Source of the DNA: Luteimonas aestuarii
Lineage (GTDB): Bacteria; Pseudomonadota; Gammaproteobacteria; Xanthomonadales; Xanthomonadaceae
Assembly: GCF_004357985.1 (NCBI RefSeq)
Contig: NZ_SMTF01000012.1
Span: forward strand, 53,671 to 117,670
Length of the DNA stretch: 64,000 nucleotides
Direction of reading: 5' to 3'
Shown here: piece after piece, positions 34,314-44,836 of the stretch
Numbering within the stretch: the stretch's first letter is position 1
Layout: every line of letters begins with the position of its first letter
Notes under the pieces: generated by a model
Seen by the model: the letters and a program-made list of their open reading frames with translations, nothing else
What the model was told of the DNA's origin: nothing
Database searches by the model: none
Translations under genes and position numbers: made by a program

Positions 34314-36563
34314 ATGAAGACCATCCCCCTCCTGATCGCGACCTCACTGCTGATGACCACGCTGTCCGCCTGCCAGCCCGGCAACGATGCCGCGGCACCC
34401 GATGCCACCGCCTCCGCCAATCCGGCGCAGGCCGAACGCGCCGCGCCGCGCGCGCTGGCCAATGCCGCCACCCCGCCCGATGCCGGGAAGCGTGATTTCG
34501 CGGTGAAGGCGCCGCACGGGGCCGAGCGCAACGATGAGTACTACTGGCTGCGAGACGACAAGCGCGAAAACCCGGAGGTGCTGGCGTACCTCAACGCCGA
34601 GAACGCCTATGCCGATGCGGTGCTGGCGCCGCTCAAGGGCGTGGAGAACGCGCTGTACGACGAGATCGTCGCGCGGATCAAGCAGGACGACAGCTCGGTG
34701 CCGTACCGCGAGCGCGGGTACTGGTACTACACCCGTTTCGAAACCGGCAAGGACTACCCGGTCTATGCACGCCGCGCCGACGCCGAGGGCGTGGACGCGC
34801 TGTCGATCCAGAGGGCCAACGACGCCGCCGACTTCAACGGCGAGCAGGTGCTGCTGGACGTCAACGTGCTGGCCGCCGGCAAGGATTTCTACCAGGTGGG
34901 CAACTGGGAAGTCAGCCAGGACAACCGCCTGCTGGCCTACGCAGAGGACCTCAACGGCCGTCGCCAGTACACCATCCGCTTCATCGACCTGGAGACCGGC
35001 GAAACGCTGCCCGACCAGATCGTCGGCATGTCCGCCAGCCTGGTCTGGGGCGACGACAACCGCACCCTGTTCTACATCGAGAACGACCCGGAGACGCTGC
35101 TCAGCAAGCGCGTGAAGAAGCACGTGCTGGGCACGCCGGTCGGCCAGGACGTACTGGTGTACGAGGAGCCGGACGACAGCTTCTACATGGGCATCGGCCG
35201 CACGCGCGACGACAGGTTCATCATCATCCACTCCAGCAGCACAGTGGCCGACGAATTGCGCTATGCGCCGGCCGCCGACCCGGCCCGCTTCACCGTGCTC
35301 GCGCCGCGCGCGCGAGACGTGGAGTACGACGCCGACCACCTCGGCGATCGCTGGGTGATCCGCACCAACGCCGGCGGGGCCACCAACTTCAAGATCGCCG
35401 AGGCACCGAGCAATGCGACCTCGCGCGAGCAGTGGACCGATGTCGTTGCGCACGACGCCAACGTGTTCATCGAAGGCGTGGAACTGTTCGACGGCTTCAT
35501 GGCCATTGCCGAACGGTCCGACGCCCTCGAACGCATCCGCCTGCGCAAGGCCGATGGCAGCGAGGAACACGTCAAGGCCGACGAGTCGGCGTACTCGATG
35601 GGCCTGTCGGCCAACCCCGAGCCCGACAGCGAATGGCTGCGCTATACCTACACTTCGATGACCACGCCGGCCACCACGTACGAGCTGAACGTGGACACCG
35701 GCGAGCGCCGCGAGCTGAAGCAGCAACCGGTGCCGGGTTACGACCCCTCGCAGTACGTCACCGAACGCGTCTGGGCGCCGGCACGCGACGGCAGCACCCG
35801 CATCCCGGTGACCCTGGTGTATCGCAAGGGCTTTGCGAAGGACGGCACCGCGCCGTTGCTGCAGTACGGCTACGGCAGCTACGGCGCGTCGATGGACCCG
35901 GGCTTCAGCGCGACCAACGTCAGCCTGCTCGACCGCGGCGTGGTGTATGCGCTGGCGCACATCCGCGGCGGCCAGGAGATGGGTCGCAAGTGGTACGACG
36001 ACGGCAAGCTGCTCAACAAGATCAACACCTTCACCGACTTCATCGACGTCACCGACTTCCTGGTCAAGGAGGGCTATGGCGCGCCGGACCGTGTGGCGGC
36101 CTATGGCGGCAGCGCAGGCGGCCTGCTGGTGGGCGCGATCGCGAACATGGCGCCGGAAAAGTACAACGTGATCCTGTCGCAGGTGCCGTTCGTCGACGTG
36201 GTCACCACCATGCTCGATCCCAGCATCCCGCTGACCACCAACGAGTACGACGAGTGGGGCAACCCGGAGCAGAAGGAGTTCTACGACTACATCGTCCAGT
36301 ACTCGCCGTACGACAACCTCGAGGCCAAGGCCTATCCGGCGATGTTCGTCGGCACCGGGCTGTGGGATTCGCAGGTGCAGTACTGGGAGCCGGCGAAGTA
36401 CGTCGCCCGCCTGCGCGACCTCAACACCAGCGATCGCCCGGTGGTGTTCCGCACCAACATGGAGGCCGGCCACGGCGGCAAGTCGGGCCGTTTCCGCCGC
36501 TTCCGCGAAGTGTCCGAGATGTACGCCTTCATGCTCGACCAACTCGGCGTGCCCGAACGCTGA
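34314..36563 (+). CDS. Oligopeptidase B-like S9 peptidase lipoprotein
   Basis: A 749 aa protein with a lipoprotein signal (LLMTTLSAC, Cys at about residue 20). The propeller is followed by the catalytic domain with S600 in YGGSAGGLLVGA, the acid in VGTGLWDSQVQYW and the His at about 720 in AGHGGKSGRF. The motifs, and the N-terminal YYWLRDDKRENPEVLAYLNA, fit oligopeptidase B (PtrB), which cuts after basic residues in short peptides. Oligopeptidase B is usually cytoplasmic in E. coli, but exported forms are common in this bacterial family. Its pairing with another S9 peptidase suggests joint use of peptides in the periplasm. Confidence 0.92.
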   Translation: MKTIPLLIATSLLMTTLSACQPGNDAAAPDATASANPAQAERAAPRALANAATPPDAGKRDFAVKAPHGAERNDEYYWLRDDKRENPEVLAYLNAENAYADAVLAPLKGVENALYDEIVARIKQDDSSVPYRERGYWYYTRFETGKDYPVYARRADAEGVDALSIQRANDAADFNGEQVLLDVNVLAAGKDFYQVGNWEVSQDNRLLAYAEDLNGRRQYTIRFIDLETGETLPDQIVGMSASLVWGDDNRTLFYIENDPETLLSKRVKKHVLGTPVGQDVLVYEEPDDSFYMGIGRTRDDRFIIIHSSSTVADELRYAPAADPARFTVLAPRARDVEYDADHLGDRWVIRTNAGGATNFKIAEAPSNATSREQWTDVVAHDANVFIEGVELFDGFMAIAERSDALERIRLRKADGSEEHVKADESAYSMGLSANPEPDSEWLRYTYTSMTTPATTYELNVDTGERRELKQQPVPGYDPSQYVTERVWAPARDGSTRIPVTLVYRKGFAKDGTAPLLQYGYGSYGASMDPGFSATNVSLLDRGVVYALAHIRGGQEMGRKWYDDGKLLNKINTFTDFIDVTDFLVKEGYGAPDRVAAYGGSAGGLLVGAIANMAPEKYNVILSQVPFVDVVTTMLDPSIPLTTNEYDEWGNPEQKEFYDYIVQYSPYDNLEAKAYPAMFVGTGLWDSQVQYWEPAKYVARLRDLNTSDRPVVFRTNMEAGHGGKSGRFRRFREVSEMYAFMLDQLGVPER

Positions 36564-36588
36564 GCGTCGGTGCGGTCGCATGACACCA

Positions 36589-36618
36589 CGACAAACCCCG
36601 CACGCGCGGGGTTTGTCG
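36589..36618 (+). terminator. Hairpin terminator after the oligopeptidase B-like gene
   Basis: CGACAAACCCCGC-ACGC-GCGGGGTTTGTCG, a perfect 13-bp stem. No T-run follows outside the stem, so it may need help or work both ways. Confidence 0.65.
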
Positions 36619-36644
36619 CGTTCGGGCATTGCAGAGGCGGGCCG

Positions 36645-36852
36645 TGCCCCCACCCCAGCCCGCCCGGCGCAGCACGCCGGTCGTTCGGATGATTCGCGCA
36701 GCGGTGCTGCGCAAGCGAATCAACCTCACGCCCGTAAACGGGGGAGGGGGGCAGATCACATTCTTTCCCCATAGCCGCAAGCCGTCAGGAAGCAGGTCAG
36801 CCCCTCTTTCCCCCTCCACCGTTTACGGGGGAGGGTCGGGGGTGGGGGCCAG
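36645..36852. repeat. CCCTCCCCC-type palindromic repeat cluster
   Basis: Pieces of the family occur in both orientations: CCCCCACCCCAGCCCG at 36647-36662, CCCGTAAACGGGGGAGGGGG near 36731-36750, and CCCCCTCCACCGTTTACG... with GGGTCGGGGGTGGGGGCC to 36850. Confidence 0.6.
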
Positions 36853-36899
36853 TGACGCCGCGTGATCCCCACTCCCGCACCACTCAATAGAATCCCCCC

Positions 36900-37295
36900 A
36901 TGACGCTACGTTCGCGCTTCCGCTGGGCCTGGTGGCTGCTGGCCTACCTCAGCCTGGGCATCGGCATCGTCGGCATCGTGGTGCCCGGACTGCCGACGAC
37001 CGTGTTCGTGCTGATCGCCACCTACGCCGCCGCGCGGGGGTCCGACAGGCTGCATGCCTGGCTGCTTGCGCACCCGCGTTTCGGCCCCGTGATCGTGGAC
37101 TGGCAGGCGCACGGCGCGGTGTCGCGACGCGCGAAGTGGGCCGCGACCTGGACCATGCTGGCCTGTGCCGGCGTGCTGCTGCTGGTGATGCCGCTGTTCG
37201 CCGCGCATCGCGGGTGGATGACCGCGCTGCCGCTGGCGTGCATGGCGGTCGTGGCGGGCTGGCTGTGGCGGCGTCCGGAACCGCCCGGCAGGTGA
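36900..37295 (+). CDS. ybaN: YbaN/DUF454 family inner membrane protein
   Basis: A 131 aa protein matching the DUF454/YbaN family: WWLLAYLSLGIGIVGIVVPG then LPTTVFVLIATYAAARGSDR, the AHPRFGPVIVDW segment and a C-terminal pair of helices. It has about three membrane segments (residues about 10-40, 78-95 and 103-122). The function of the family is not known. It stands before the lptM-dapF unit, 43 bases upstream, in the same direction. Confidence 0.88.
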   Translation: MTLRSRFRWAWWLLAYLSLGIGIVGIVVPGLPTTVFVLIATYAAARGSDRLHAWLLAHPRFGPVIVDWQAHGAVSRRAKWAATWTMLACAGVLLLVMPLFAAHRGWMTALPLACMAVVAGWLWRRPEPPGR

Positions 37296-37338
37296 ACGCA
37301 CGCTGCGCAGCGCGGGCCGGCCGGGCTACACTGCGCGC

Positions 37339-37563
37339 ATGAAGACCCGGCCTGCCATCGCCCCCGCCATCGTGCTGTTCGCCTTCGTGTTCGCACTGTC
37401 CGCCTGTGGCAACAAGGGCCCTCTGGTGCTGCCTGACGAAGCCGCGCAGGACACCTTCGAGGACGAGGCGCCGATGCCGATGCCCGCCGACGAGGTGCCC
37501 GCCGATGCCGACGCGCCCCCGGTCGATGCCGGCGACGTCCCGCAGGATGACGACGGTCGCTGA
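37339..37563 (+). CDS. lptM: LptM (YifL) lipoprotein, LPS translocon maturation factor
   Basis: A 74 aa lipoprotein. The lipobox is LSAC, followed at once by GNKGPLVLPDE, the signature of LptM/YifL, which helps the LptD-LptE complex form correct disulfides in the outer membrane. The remaining tail is acidic and Pro/Ala-rich (PMPADEVPADADAPP). It stands immediately upstream of dapF, as yifL does in E. coli. The active segment is the short sequence after the Cys, which is fully present. Confidence 0.92.
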   Translation: MKTRPAIAPAIVLFAFVFALSACGNKGPLVLPDEAAQDTFEDEAPMPMPADEVPADADAPPVDAGDVPQDDDGR

Positions 37564-37593
37564 CCTTCGGCGGCACCCCTCCGGTGACCGGTG

Positions 37594-38442
37594 ATGCCGA
37601 TGCGCGGAACGCTCCGCTTCAGCAAGATGCATGGCGCGGGCAACGACTTCGTCGTGCTCGACTTGCGTGACGGCGCGCCTGCGCCCGATGCCGGATTGTG
37701 CCGCGCGCTGGCCGACCGCCACCGGGGCGTCGGCTGCGACCAGATCCTGACCATCGAGCCGCCGCGCAGCGCCAGTGCGGTCGCGGCCTATGGCATCTGG
37801 AATGCCGATGGTTCGCCGTCGCAGCAGTGCGGCAATGGCGCACGCTGCGTGGCGGCCTGGCTGGTGCGCGATGGCGCCGCGCACGGCGATCGCTTCGTGC
37901 TCGACAGCCCGACGCGCACGCATTTGGCGGAGGTGCTCGGCGACGGCCGCTATCGCGTGGCGATGGGCGTGCCCGAATTCATGCCGGCGCGGATTCCGTT
38001 GGCGGGGCACGATGCGGCGCAGGATGCGTATGACGTGGCGTCGGACGGGGAGGCGCGTGTGCGGTTCGGCGCAGTGTCGATGGGCAATCCGCACGCCGTG
38101 ATCGAGGTGCCTGCGGTTGACGATGCACCGCTGCAGCACATTGGCGGCACGTTGCAGCAGTCGCGCTGGTTTCCGGAATCGGTGAACGTGGGCTTCGCGC
38201 AGGTGCTGTCGCCGGACCGCATCCGCCTGCGCGTGTTCGAGCGCGGCGTGGGCGAAACGCTCGCCTGCGGCAGTGGCGCCTGCGCAGCGGTGGCGGTGCT
38301 GGCGCGGCAAGGTCGCGTCGGACGCGAGGTCGCCGTATCGTTGCCGGGTGGCGAACTGCACATCGCGTGGCCGGGCGACGACGCGCCGGTCACGATGGCC
38401 GGCCCGGCCGCATTTGTCTTCGAGGGAGAATGGATCGCATGA
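37594..38442 (+). CDS. dapF: Diaminopimelate epimerase DapF
   Basis: A 282 aa enzyme that converts LL- to meso-diaminopimelate for lysine and peptidoglycan. The first catalytic Cys is C79 in [10 protein letters not shown], and the second is in [27 protein letters not shown] is the standard N-terminus. The start could be ATG 37594, ATG 37600 or GTG 37591. ATG 37594 is preferred because GGTGA stands seven bases upstream. The stop overlaps the DUF484 start as ATGA, so translation is likely coupled. Confidence 0.97.
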   Translation: MPMRGTLRFSKMHGAGNDFVVLDLRDGAPAPDAGLCRALADRHRGVGCDQILTIEPPRSASAVAAYGIWNADGSPSQQCGNGARCVAAWLVRDGAAHGDRFVLDSPTRTHLAEVLGDGRYRVAMGVPEFMPARIPLAGHDAAQDAYDVASDGEARVRFGAVSMGNPHAVIEVPAVDDAPLQHIGGTLQQSRWFPESVNVGFAQVLSPDRIRLRVFERGVGETLACGSGACAAVAVLARQGRVGREVAVSLPGGELHIAWPGDDAPVTMAGPAAFVFEGEWIA

Positions 38443-39110
38443 GCACACCCGAAAAACTCGGCGCGCACGAGGTGGCGGCCTGGCTGCGGCGGCAACCGAA
38501 GTTCCTGCAGCAGTTCCCCGACCTGGCACTGAGCCTGGTGGTCCCGCGCGAGGATGGCCCGGCGGCATCGCTGGCCAGCTACCAGCTGGAAGTGCTGCGC
38601 GACAAGAACCGCGAGTTGTCCCGTCGGCTGCACGACCTGTTCGCGATCTCGCAGGAGAACGAGCGGCTGGCGGTACGCACGCATCAGTTGACGCTGTCGT
38701 TGATGCGCCAAAGCAACCGCGCCGGCGTGGTCCGTGCGATGGCGGCATCGCTGGCCGAGGATTTCAATGGCGACCTGGTGCGGATCGTGTTGTTCAGCCC
38801 GGTCGCCGGCCTGGGCGGCGAGGACTGGCTGCAGGTCATCGCGCGCGACGACCGGCTGTTGGCCCCGTTCGGCGATGCATTGAAGGAAGGCGAGCCGCTG
38901 TGCGGGCGGTTGCACCCCGACAAGCAGGCGCTGCTGTACGGCGCGCGCGTGGAGGAGGTGCAGTCCAGTGCTCTGTTGGCGATCGAAGGCACGGGCTTGG
39001 TCGCGGTGGGCAGCCAGGACCCGAACCGGTTCTACCCGGGGATGGGCACGCTGTTCCTGCGGATGATGGGCGAGGCGTTCGACGTGGCGCTGCGGCGGTT
39101 CGATGGTTGA
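38439..39110 (+). CDS. DUF484 family protein (YigA-like)
   Basis: A 223 aa cytoplasmic protein of the DUF484 family, which has a short N-terminal helical part ([20 protein letters not shown]) that resembles a coiled coil, then a GAF-like domain ([33 protein letters not shown]). The gene is placed between dapF and xerC in many gammaproteobacteria. Its role is unknown. Here it overlaps dapF by four bases but is separated from xerC by 525 bases of repeats. Confidence 0.92.
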   Translation: MSTPEKLGAHEVAAWLRRQPKFLQQFPDLALSLVVPREDGPAASLASYQLEVLRDKNRELSRRLHDLFAISQENERLAVRTHQLTLSLMRQSNRAGVVRAMAASLAEDFNGDLVRIVLFSPVAGLGGEDWLQVIARDDRLLAPFGDALKEGEPLCGRLHPDKQALLYGARVEEVQSSALLAIEGTGLVAVGSQDPNRFYPGMGTLFLRMMGEAFDVALRRFDG

Positions 39111-39635
39111 TGCGGCGGTCGCCGCGATTCCGTCATCCCCGCGCAGGCGGGGACCCATGGACGTTGTCTTGGCCTTTGGCTCAAGAGCATTTCGTCCGTT
39201 GTCGCGGCCGGGTTCATTTCTTTTCTTGCTGGCCCACTGCATGCGCGCAACGCATGCGAACGGCGAAGCCGGCCGGGCAGGCGCCTCCACTTTTGCGGCG
39301 CAAGGGACGGAAACCAGAGCCGAGGACAGCGCCGCTTCGCGCTTTACCGAACTGGCGATGGTCTGTCCACGCAGGTCCGGTGCCGCCGCAACCAAGCGGA
39401 TATCGGGCCGCGACTTGCGGCGGCATCGGACCTGCGCTGCCGCGGGTGTCTATCCCCCGATCAGGAGAAGAACCAGAAAAACGGGCCTTCCCCGATCAAA
39501 GCTCACCGGTCGCGTTGAGCTCGACGGGATTTTTCGACAGGACATCCCTGTCCTGTCGAAGAGCGGCGCGCGTCCCGTGCGCCGCCCTCCGGGTCTGCCT
39601 GCATCATCGATCCTCGCGGACGAGCCGAAAGGCGG
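39111..39635. other. 525-base intergenic region filled with repeats
   Basis: No credible gene. In order it holds a GTCATCCCC-type palindrome (39132-39155), the constant-loop hairpin copy C (39307-39470) and a perfect nine-base inverted repeat CGACAGGAC-ATCCCT-GTCCTGTCG (39535-39558). It divides the usual dapF-DUF484-xerC operon. Confidence 0.7.
39307..39470 (+). repeat. Constant-loop hairpin repeat, copy C
   Basis: The 21-base arms GCAGGTCCGGTGCC... (39371-39391) and ...GGCATCGGACCTGC (39415-39435) pair with one G-T wobble around the loop core AAGCGGATATCGGGCCGC. The flanking 60 bases upstream match copy A. Confidence 0.85.
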
Positions 39636-40526
39636 GTGCCTGCAGTGATCGATGACTACCTCTCCCACCTGCAGGTCGAACGGCGCATGTCGCCGCATAC
39701 GCTGGACGGCTATCGCCGCGACCTGGTGGCGCTTTCGACGTGGACACAGGGGCAGGGCATGCAGGACGTGTCCGCGCTCAAGGAGCCCGACGTCCGCGCC
39801 TTCGTCGCGGCCGAGCATCGCCGCGGCCTGTCGCCCAAGAGCCTGCAGCGGCGGCTGTCGGCGGTGCGCAGCTTCTACCAGTGGCTGCTCAAGCACGGGC
39901 GCATTGGCGCCAATCCCGCGGCGGGCGTGCGGGCGCCCAAGGCGCCGCGCAAGCTGCCGCAGGTGCTCGATGCCGATGAGGCCAAGGCGCTGGTGGAAGT
40001 GCCGACCGACGTGCCGTTGGGCCTGCGCGACCGGGCGATGCTGGAACTGTTCTATTCCTCGGGACTGCGCCTGAGCGAGTTGTGCGCGCTGCGCTGGCGC
40101 GACCTGCAGCTCGACGAGGGGTTGGTCAGCGTGCTGGGCAAGGGCAGCAAGCAGCGGATCGTGCCGGTGGGGTCGCATGCGCGCAATGCGCTGCGCGAAT
40201 GGCGTGCCGACAGTGGCGGCGCCGACGATGCGCCGGTATTCCCGGGCCGTGGCGGCGGCCCGATCAGCGCCCGCGCGGTGCAGATCCGCATGCGCCAGCT
40301 GGCGCAGCGGCAGGGACTGTTCAAGCGCGTGCACCCGCACCTGCTGCGCCATTCCTTCGCCAGCCACGTGCTGGAATCGTCCGGTGACCTGCGCGGCGTG
40401 CAGGAACTGCTGGGCCACGCCGACATTTCCACCACCCAGATCTACACGCACCTGGATTTCGGGCACCTGGCCAAGGTGTACGACGCCGCGCACCCGCGGG
40501 CCAAGCGCAGGAAGGATCCCGGTTGA
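39636..40526 (+). CDS. xerC: Tyrosine recombinase XerC
   Basis: A 296 aa protein that resolves chromosome dimers at dif with XerD. The N-terminal DNA-binding domain (YLSHLQVERRMSPHTLDGYR, SPKSLQRRLSAVRSFYQWLL) precedes the catalytic part. The catalytic residues are present: Arg in SSGLRLSELCAL, Lys in LGKGSKQR, HLLRHSFASH, GHADISTTQ and the Tyr nucleophile in QIYTHLDF. The start is GTG 39636 (after AAAGGCGG) or GTG 39645; no ATG is available. In E. coli it follows DUF484 directly; here a repeat-filled gap intervenes. Confidence 0.95.
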   Translation: MPAVIDDYLSHLQVERRMSPHTLDGYRRDLVALSTWTQGQGMQDVSALKEPDVRAFVAAEHRRGLSPKSLQRRLSAVRSFYQWLLKHGRIGANPAAGVRAPKAPRKLPQVLDADEAKALVEVPTDVPLGLRDRAMLELFYSSGLRLSELCALRWRDLQLDEGLVSVLGKGSKQRIVPVGSHARNALREWRADSGGADDAPVFPGRGGGPISARAVQIRMRQLAQRQGLFKRVHPHLLRHSFASHVLESSGDLRGVQELLGHADISTTQIYTHLDFGHLAKVYDAAHPRAKRRKDPG

Positions 40527-40622
40527 GCCTTTGGTGCCTGCGCGGAGCGATGTCCGATTCCGGCGAGTATCCGGCGATGGCCGGTCGCATGCTGCAGCTC
40601 CCACTGCGCCAGGAGGCCTGCC

Positions 40623-41120
40623 ATGGCGTTCCAGCTGTCCGGAATCGATCCGGCCCCGTTCGAAGCGTTGTTCGCCCTGGATGACGCACGATTGCGCGAG
40701 CTCGGAGCGAAGCGCTGCATTGCCGACAGCGACAGGGGCTATCCCTGCCGCGTCAGTCTGGAGGATGCGAAGACGGGCGACGAACTCCTGCTGCTGCCCT
40801 ACGAGCACCAGCCTGCGACATCGCCGTATCGTGCCTCGGGTCCGATCTTCGTCCGCCGCGGCGCGATGCGGCGGGTATTGCCGGCCAGCGTCGTGCCGCC
40901 ATACGTGTCCGCGCGGCTGATGTCGTTGCGTGCCTACGACGCCGGGCACATGATGATCGATGCCGAGGTCTGCGAAGGGGTGGATGTCGCCCGCGAGCTC
41001 GCGCGCATGTTCCGCGCCAGCGCCATCGCCTACGTCCACCTGCACAATGCCCGGCGCGGCTGCTTCTCCTGCGTTGCGCATCCGGCCTGGGACGAATCCT
41101 TCGGTTGCACCGGGGGTTGA
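40623..41120 (+). CDS. DUF1203 domain protein
   Basis: A 165 aa protein with the conserved blocks of the DUF1203 family: [40 protein letters not shown], and the end [14 protein letters not shown]. The family has no known function. No signal or membrane segment. It lies between xerC and hslV, genes that often stand next to each other in this family, with 96 and 50 bases on either side. The Cys and His-rich end ([12 protein letters not shown]) could bind a metal, but that is only a guess. Confidence 0.85.
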   Translation: MAFQLSGIDPAPFEALFALDDARLRELGAKRCIADSDRGYPCRVSLEDAKTGDELLLLPYEHQPATSPYRASGPIFVRRGAMRRVLPASVVPPYVSARLMSLRAYDAGHMMIDAEVCEGVDVARELARMFRASAIAYVHLHNARRGCFSCVAHPAWDESFGCTGG

Positions 41121-41170
41121 TCGCGGCAGGAGCGCCCCTATCTCCGGAACATCCGCCCTCCGGAGGCCGC

Positions 41171-41722
41171 ATGGACCCCAGCCAGAATCCCCACGTGTTC
41201 CACGCCACCACCATCCTGTCGGTGCGCCGCGACGGCAAGGTGGCCGTGGCCGGCGACGGCCAGGTGACGCTGGGCCATACCGTGATGAAGGGCAATGCGC
41301 GCAAGGTGCGCCGACTGGGCAAGGACGGCCAGGTGCTGGCCGGCTTCGCCGGCGCGGCGGCCGACGCGTTCACGCTGTTCGAACTGTTCGAGTCGAAGCT
41401 GGAGAAGCACGGCCAGCTGCAGCGCGCCGCGGTGGAGATGGCCAAGGATTGGCGCACCGAGCGCCGCTTCGGCAAGCTCGAGGCGCTGTTGGCGGTGGCC
41501 GACAAGGACACTTCGCTGGTCATCAGCGGCACCGGCGACGTGATTGAACCCGAGGACGGCATCATTGCCATCGGCTCCGGTGGTTCCTACGCGCTGTCCG
41601 CTGCGCGCGCGCTGCTGGCGCACACGCAGCTCGAGGCCCGCGCCATCGCCACCGAGGCCCTGGGCATCGCCGGCGACATCTGCATCTACACCAACCGCAA
41701 CGTGGTGGTGGAAGAACTCTGA
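41171..41722 (+). CDS. hslV: ATP-dependent protease subunit HslV
   Basis: A 183 aa peptidase of the HslUV (ClpYQ) protease. The catalytic N-terminal Thr must be T13, in [12 protein letters not shown], so a 12-residue leader ([12 protein letters not shown]) has to be removed before activity; E. coli HslV lacks this leader, whereas xanthomonad proteins carry one. [20 protein letters not shown] and [20 protein letters not shown] are standard. It starts 50 bases after the DUF1203 gene and is separated from hslU by a repeat-containing spacer. Confidence 0.97.
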   Translation: MDPSQNPHVFHATTILSVRRDGKVAVAGDGQVTLGHTVMKGNARKVRRLGKDGQVLAGFAGAAADAFTLFELFESKLEKHGQLQRAAVEMAKDWRTERRFGKLEALLAVADKDTSLVISGTGDVIEPEDGIIAIGSGGSYALSAARALLAHTQLEARAIATEALGIAGDICIYTNRNVVVEEL

Positions 41723-41730
41723 CGCTCCAG

Positions 41731-41836
41731 CCCCTCTGCCGCTTGCGGGAGAGGGGCCGGGTGGGGGCCGTTCGCCGAGTGGCCCACGCACCCTGATCCG
41801 GCGCTTCGCGCCACCTTCTCCCGCATGCGGGGGAGG
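41731..41836. repeat. CCCTCCCCC-type palindromes between hslV and hslU
   Basis: CCCCTCTGCCGCTTGCGGGA with GAGGGG (41731-41756) and the tail CCGGGTGGGGGCC are followed by a second unit CCTTCTCCCGCATGCGGGGG and AGG (41814-41836). The second unit contains the GGGGGAGG that serves as hslU ribosome binding site. Confidence 0.75.
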
Positions 41837-41841
41837 CGAAC

Positions 41842-43254
<1,413 letters not shown>

Positions 43255-43351
43255 GCCCGCGTCGCCAGCCGCGGACGTCGCGGACTGCGGGGCGGGTCAC
43301 GGTTGCCGCTGGCGCTGCCATTTATCGTCTCCCTTGTTTGGGAGGCATGCC

Positions 43352-44821
43352 ATGGCGAGGATCGGGCTGGTGCTGTTCGCGTGCGTGGCGTTGCTTGCGT
43401 CTGCGTCAGCGCATGCGCAGACGCTGCTCGGCCACCTCGAGTTGCAGTGGGGTGATCCGTCGCCGGAACTGCACGCCCGCTACAAGGCTGGCCATGACGC
43501 CAACGGTGCGCCTCGCTTCAACGTGAGCCTGCTGACCGACCGTGGCGTGCGCGTCGCGCTTGATCCCGCGCAGGCGCGGCGCGCGGCGGGCGACCTGCAT
43601 GCCCTGTCCGGCAGGCGCGTGGCCATTGCGCTGTCGCAGGCGAAGTCGCAGTCCGGTCTGCAGGGCGTGGAGGTCATCGTGCCTGCCGACGACATCGGGC
43701 AGCAGCCCGAGCACCTGGTCGCCGGCAAGGCCGATGCCGTCCACAAGTCGGTGACCGGTTCGCGGCGCTGGATGACAGTGGCCTGCAAGTTCAGCGATGT
43801 GCAAACCGAGCAGAAGACGATTGCGTTCTTCCAGGGGCAGTACGGCGAAGCGCCGGGCCAGCTGGGACATTACTGGCGCGAGGTGTCGCACCAGAAGACC
43901 AACCTGCAGGGCAGTGATGCGGTCGGCTGGTTCACGCTGCCGCACCCGCGCAGCCACTATGTCGACGAGTCGGGCGACAAGCCCAAGGCCGACCTGACGA
44001 AGCTGTTCAACGACTGTACCGGTGCGGCCAACCCAACCGTGGATTTCTCCACGGTGCTTGGCATCAATCTCATGTTCAACGGCGATCTGGATGGATTTGC
44101 CTGGGGCGGAAGCCGCTCGGCGATGCTGGACGGCCCGAGGCGGAATTTCCCGACCACGTGGAACCCGCCCTGGTCGTTCAACAACCTCGCCGTGCTCGCG
44201 CACGAGATGGGCCACGGCTACGGGCTGCCGCATTCGGACAACTCCGACGGCGACGACGATCCCTACGACAACCCCTGGGACGTGATGAGCGACAGCTGGC
44301 GCAATGCGGTCAGCGACCCCACCTACGGTACGCGACCCAAGCACATCAACATCGTGCAACGTGACCGGCTGGGCTGGGTGGACGCGCCGCGCAAGCGCAC
44401 GGTCATGCCCACCGATGAAGCTGTGACGGTAGCGCTCGACTTCGCCCACCTGCCGGCGTCCGGAAATACGCAGATGCTGGTGCTGGCGATGCCGCAAGCC
44501 CCCGATCCGTACCGGACGACGCTCTATACGCTGGAAGCGCGACAGCGCGCCGGTACCTACGAGGGGGCGCTGGCCGGTACTGCGGTGATCATCCATCGCC
44601 TGCGGCAGGACTACAGCGGCCTCGCCTACAGCCAGGATGCCGATGTGCCGCCGGCGGACAGGTCCAACAACGAAGGCTCGATGTTCAAGCCCGGCGAAAG
44701 CTGGGTGACCCCGGAAGGCATGTTCCTGGTGCGGGTGGTGTCGCAGACGGCGACCGGCTTCATGGTCCAGATCGACAAGCCACGCCTGACCGGCGGCAAC
44801 AACCCGGCAAGGCAGCGCTAG
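43352..44821 (+). CDS. Secreted zinc metalloprotease, metzincin-like
   Basis: A 489 aa protein with a signal peptide (about residues 1-24, ending SASAHA). The zinc motif is HEMGHGYGLPH (H284, E285, H288, H294), the metzincin HExxHxxGxxH pattern, and about 18 residues later WDVMSD supplies the Met-turn Met (M312). A GDDDPYDNPW insert lies between them. This resembles the gametolysin (M11) or M6-like branches more than astacins. It is likely an extracellular or periplasmic protease. ATG 43352 follows GGGAGG at a good distance; an upstream TTG start is rejected. The C-terminal 180 residues have no clear domain. Confidence 0.85.
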   Translation: MARIGLVLFACVALLASASAHAQTLLGHLELQWGDPSPELHARYKAGHDANGAPRFNVSLLTDRGVRVALDPAQARRAAGDLHALSGRRVAIALSQAKSQSGLQGVEVIVPADDIGQQPEHLVAGKADAVHKSVTGSRRWMTVACKFSDVQTEQKTIAFFQGQYGEAPGQLGHYWREVSHQKTNLQGSDAVGWFTLPHPRSHYVDESGDKPKADLTKLFNDCTGAANPTVDFSTVLGINLMFNGDLDGFAWGGSRSAMLDGPRRNFPTTWNPPWSFNNLAVLAHEMGHGYGLPHSDNSDGDDDPYDNPWDVMSDSWRNAVSDPTYGTRPKHINIVQRDRLGWVDAPRKRTVMPTDEAVTVALDFAHLPASGNTQMLVLAMPQAPDPYRTTLYTLEARQRAGTYEGALAGTAVIIHRLRQDYSGLAYSQDADVPPADRSNNEGSMFKPGESWVTPEGMFLVRVVSQTATGFMVQIDKPRLTGGNNPARQR

Positions 44822-44836
44822 CGCGCGAACCTCGGG

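Larger units (their letters stand above)
36564..36899. other. 336-base intergenic region: terminator plus palindromic repeats
   Basis: No gene is supported. It holds a terminator (36589-36618), several CCCTCCCCC-type units and a nested hairpin GATTCGC (36691-36697) with GCGAATC (36715-36721), which itself encloses GCAGC-GGT-GCTGC. Confidence 0.65.
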
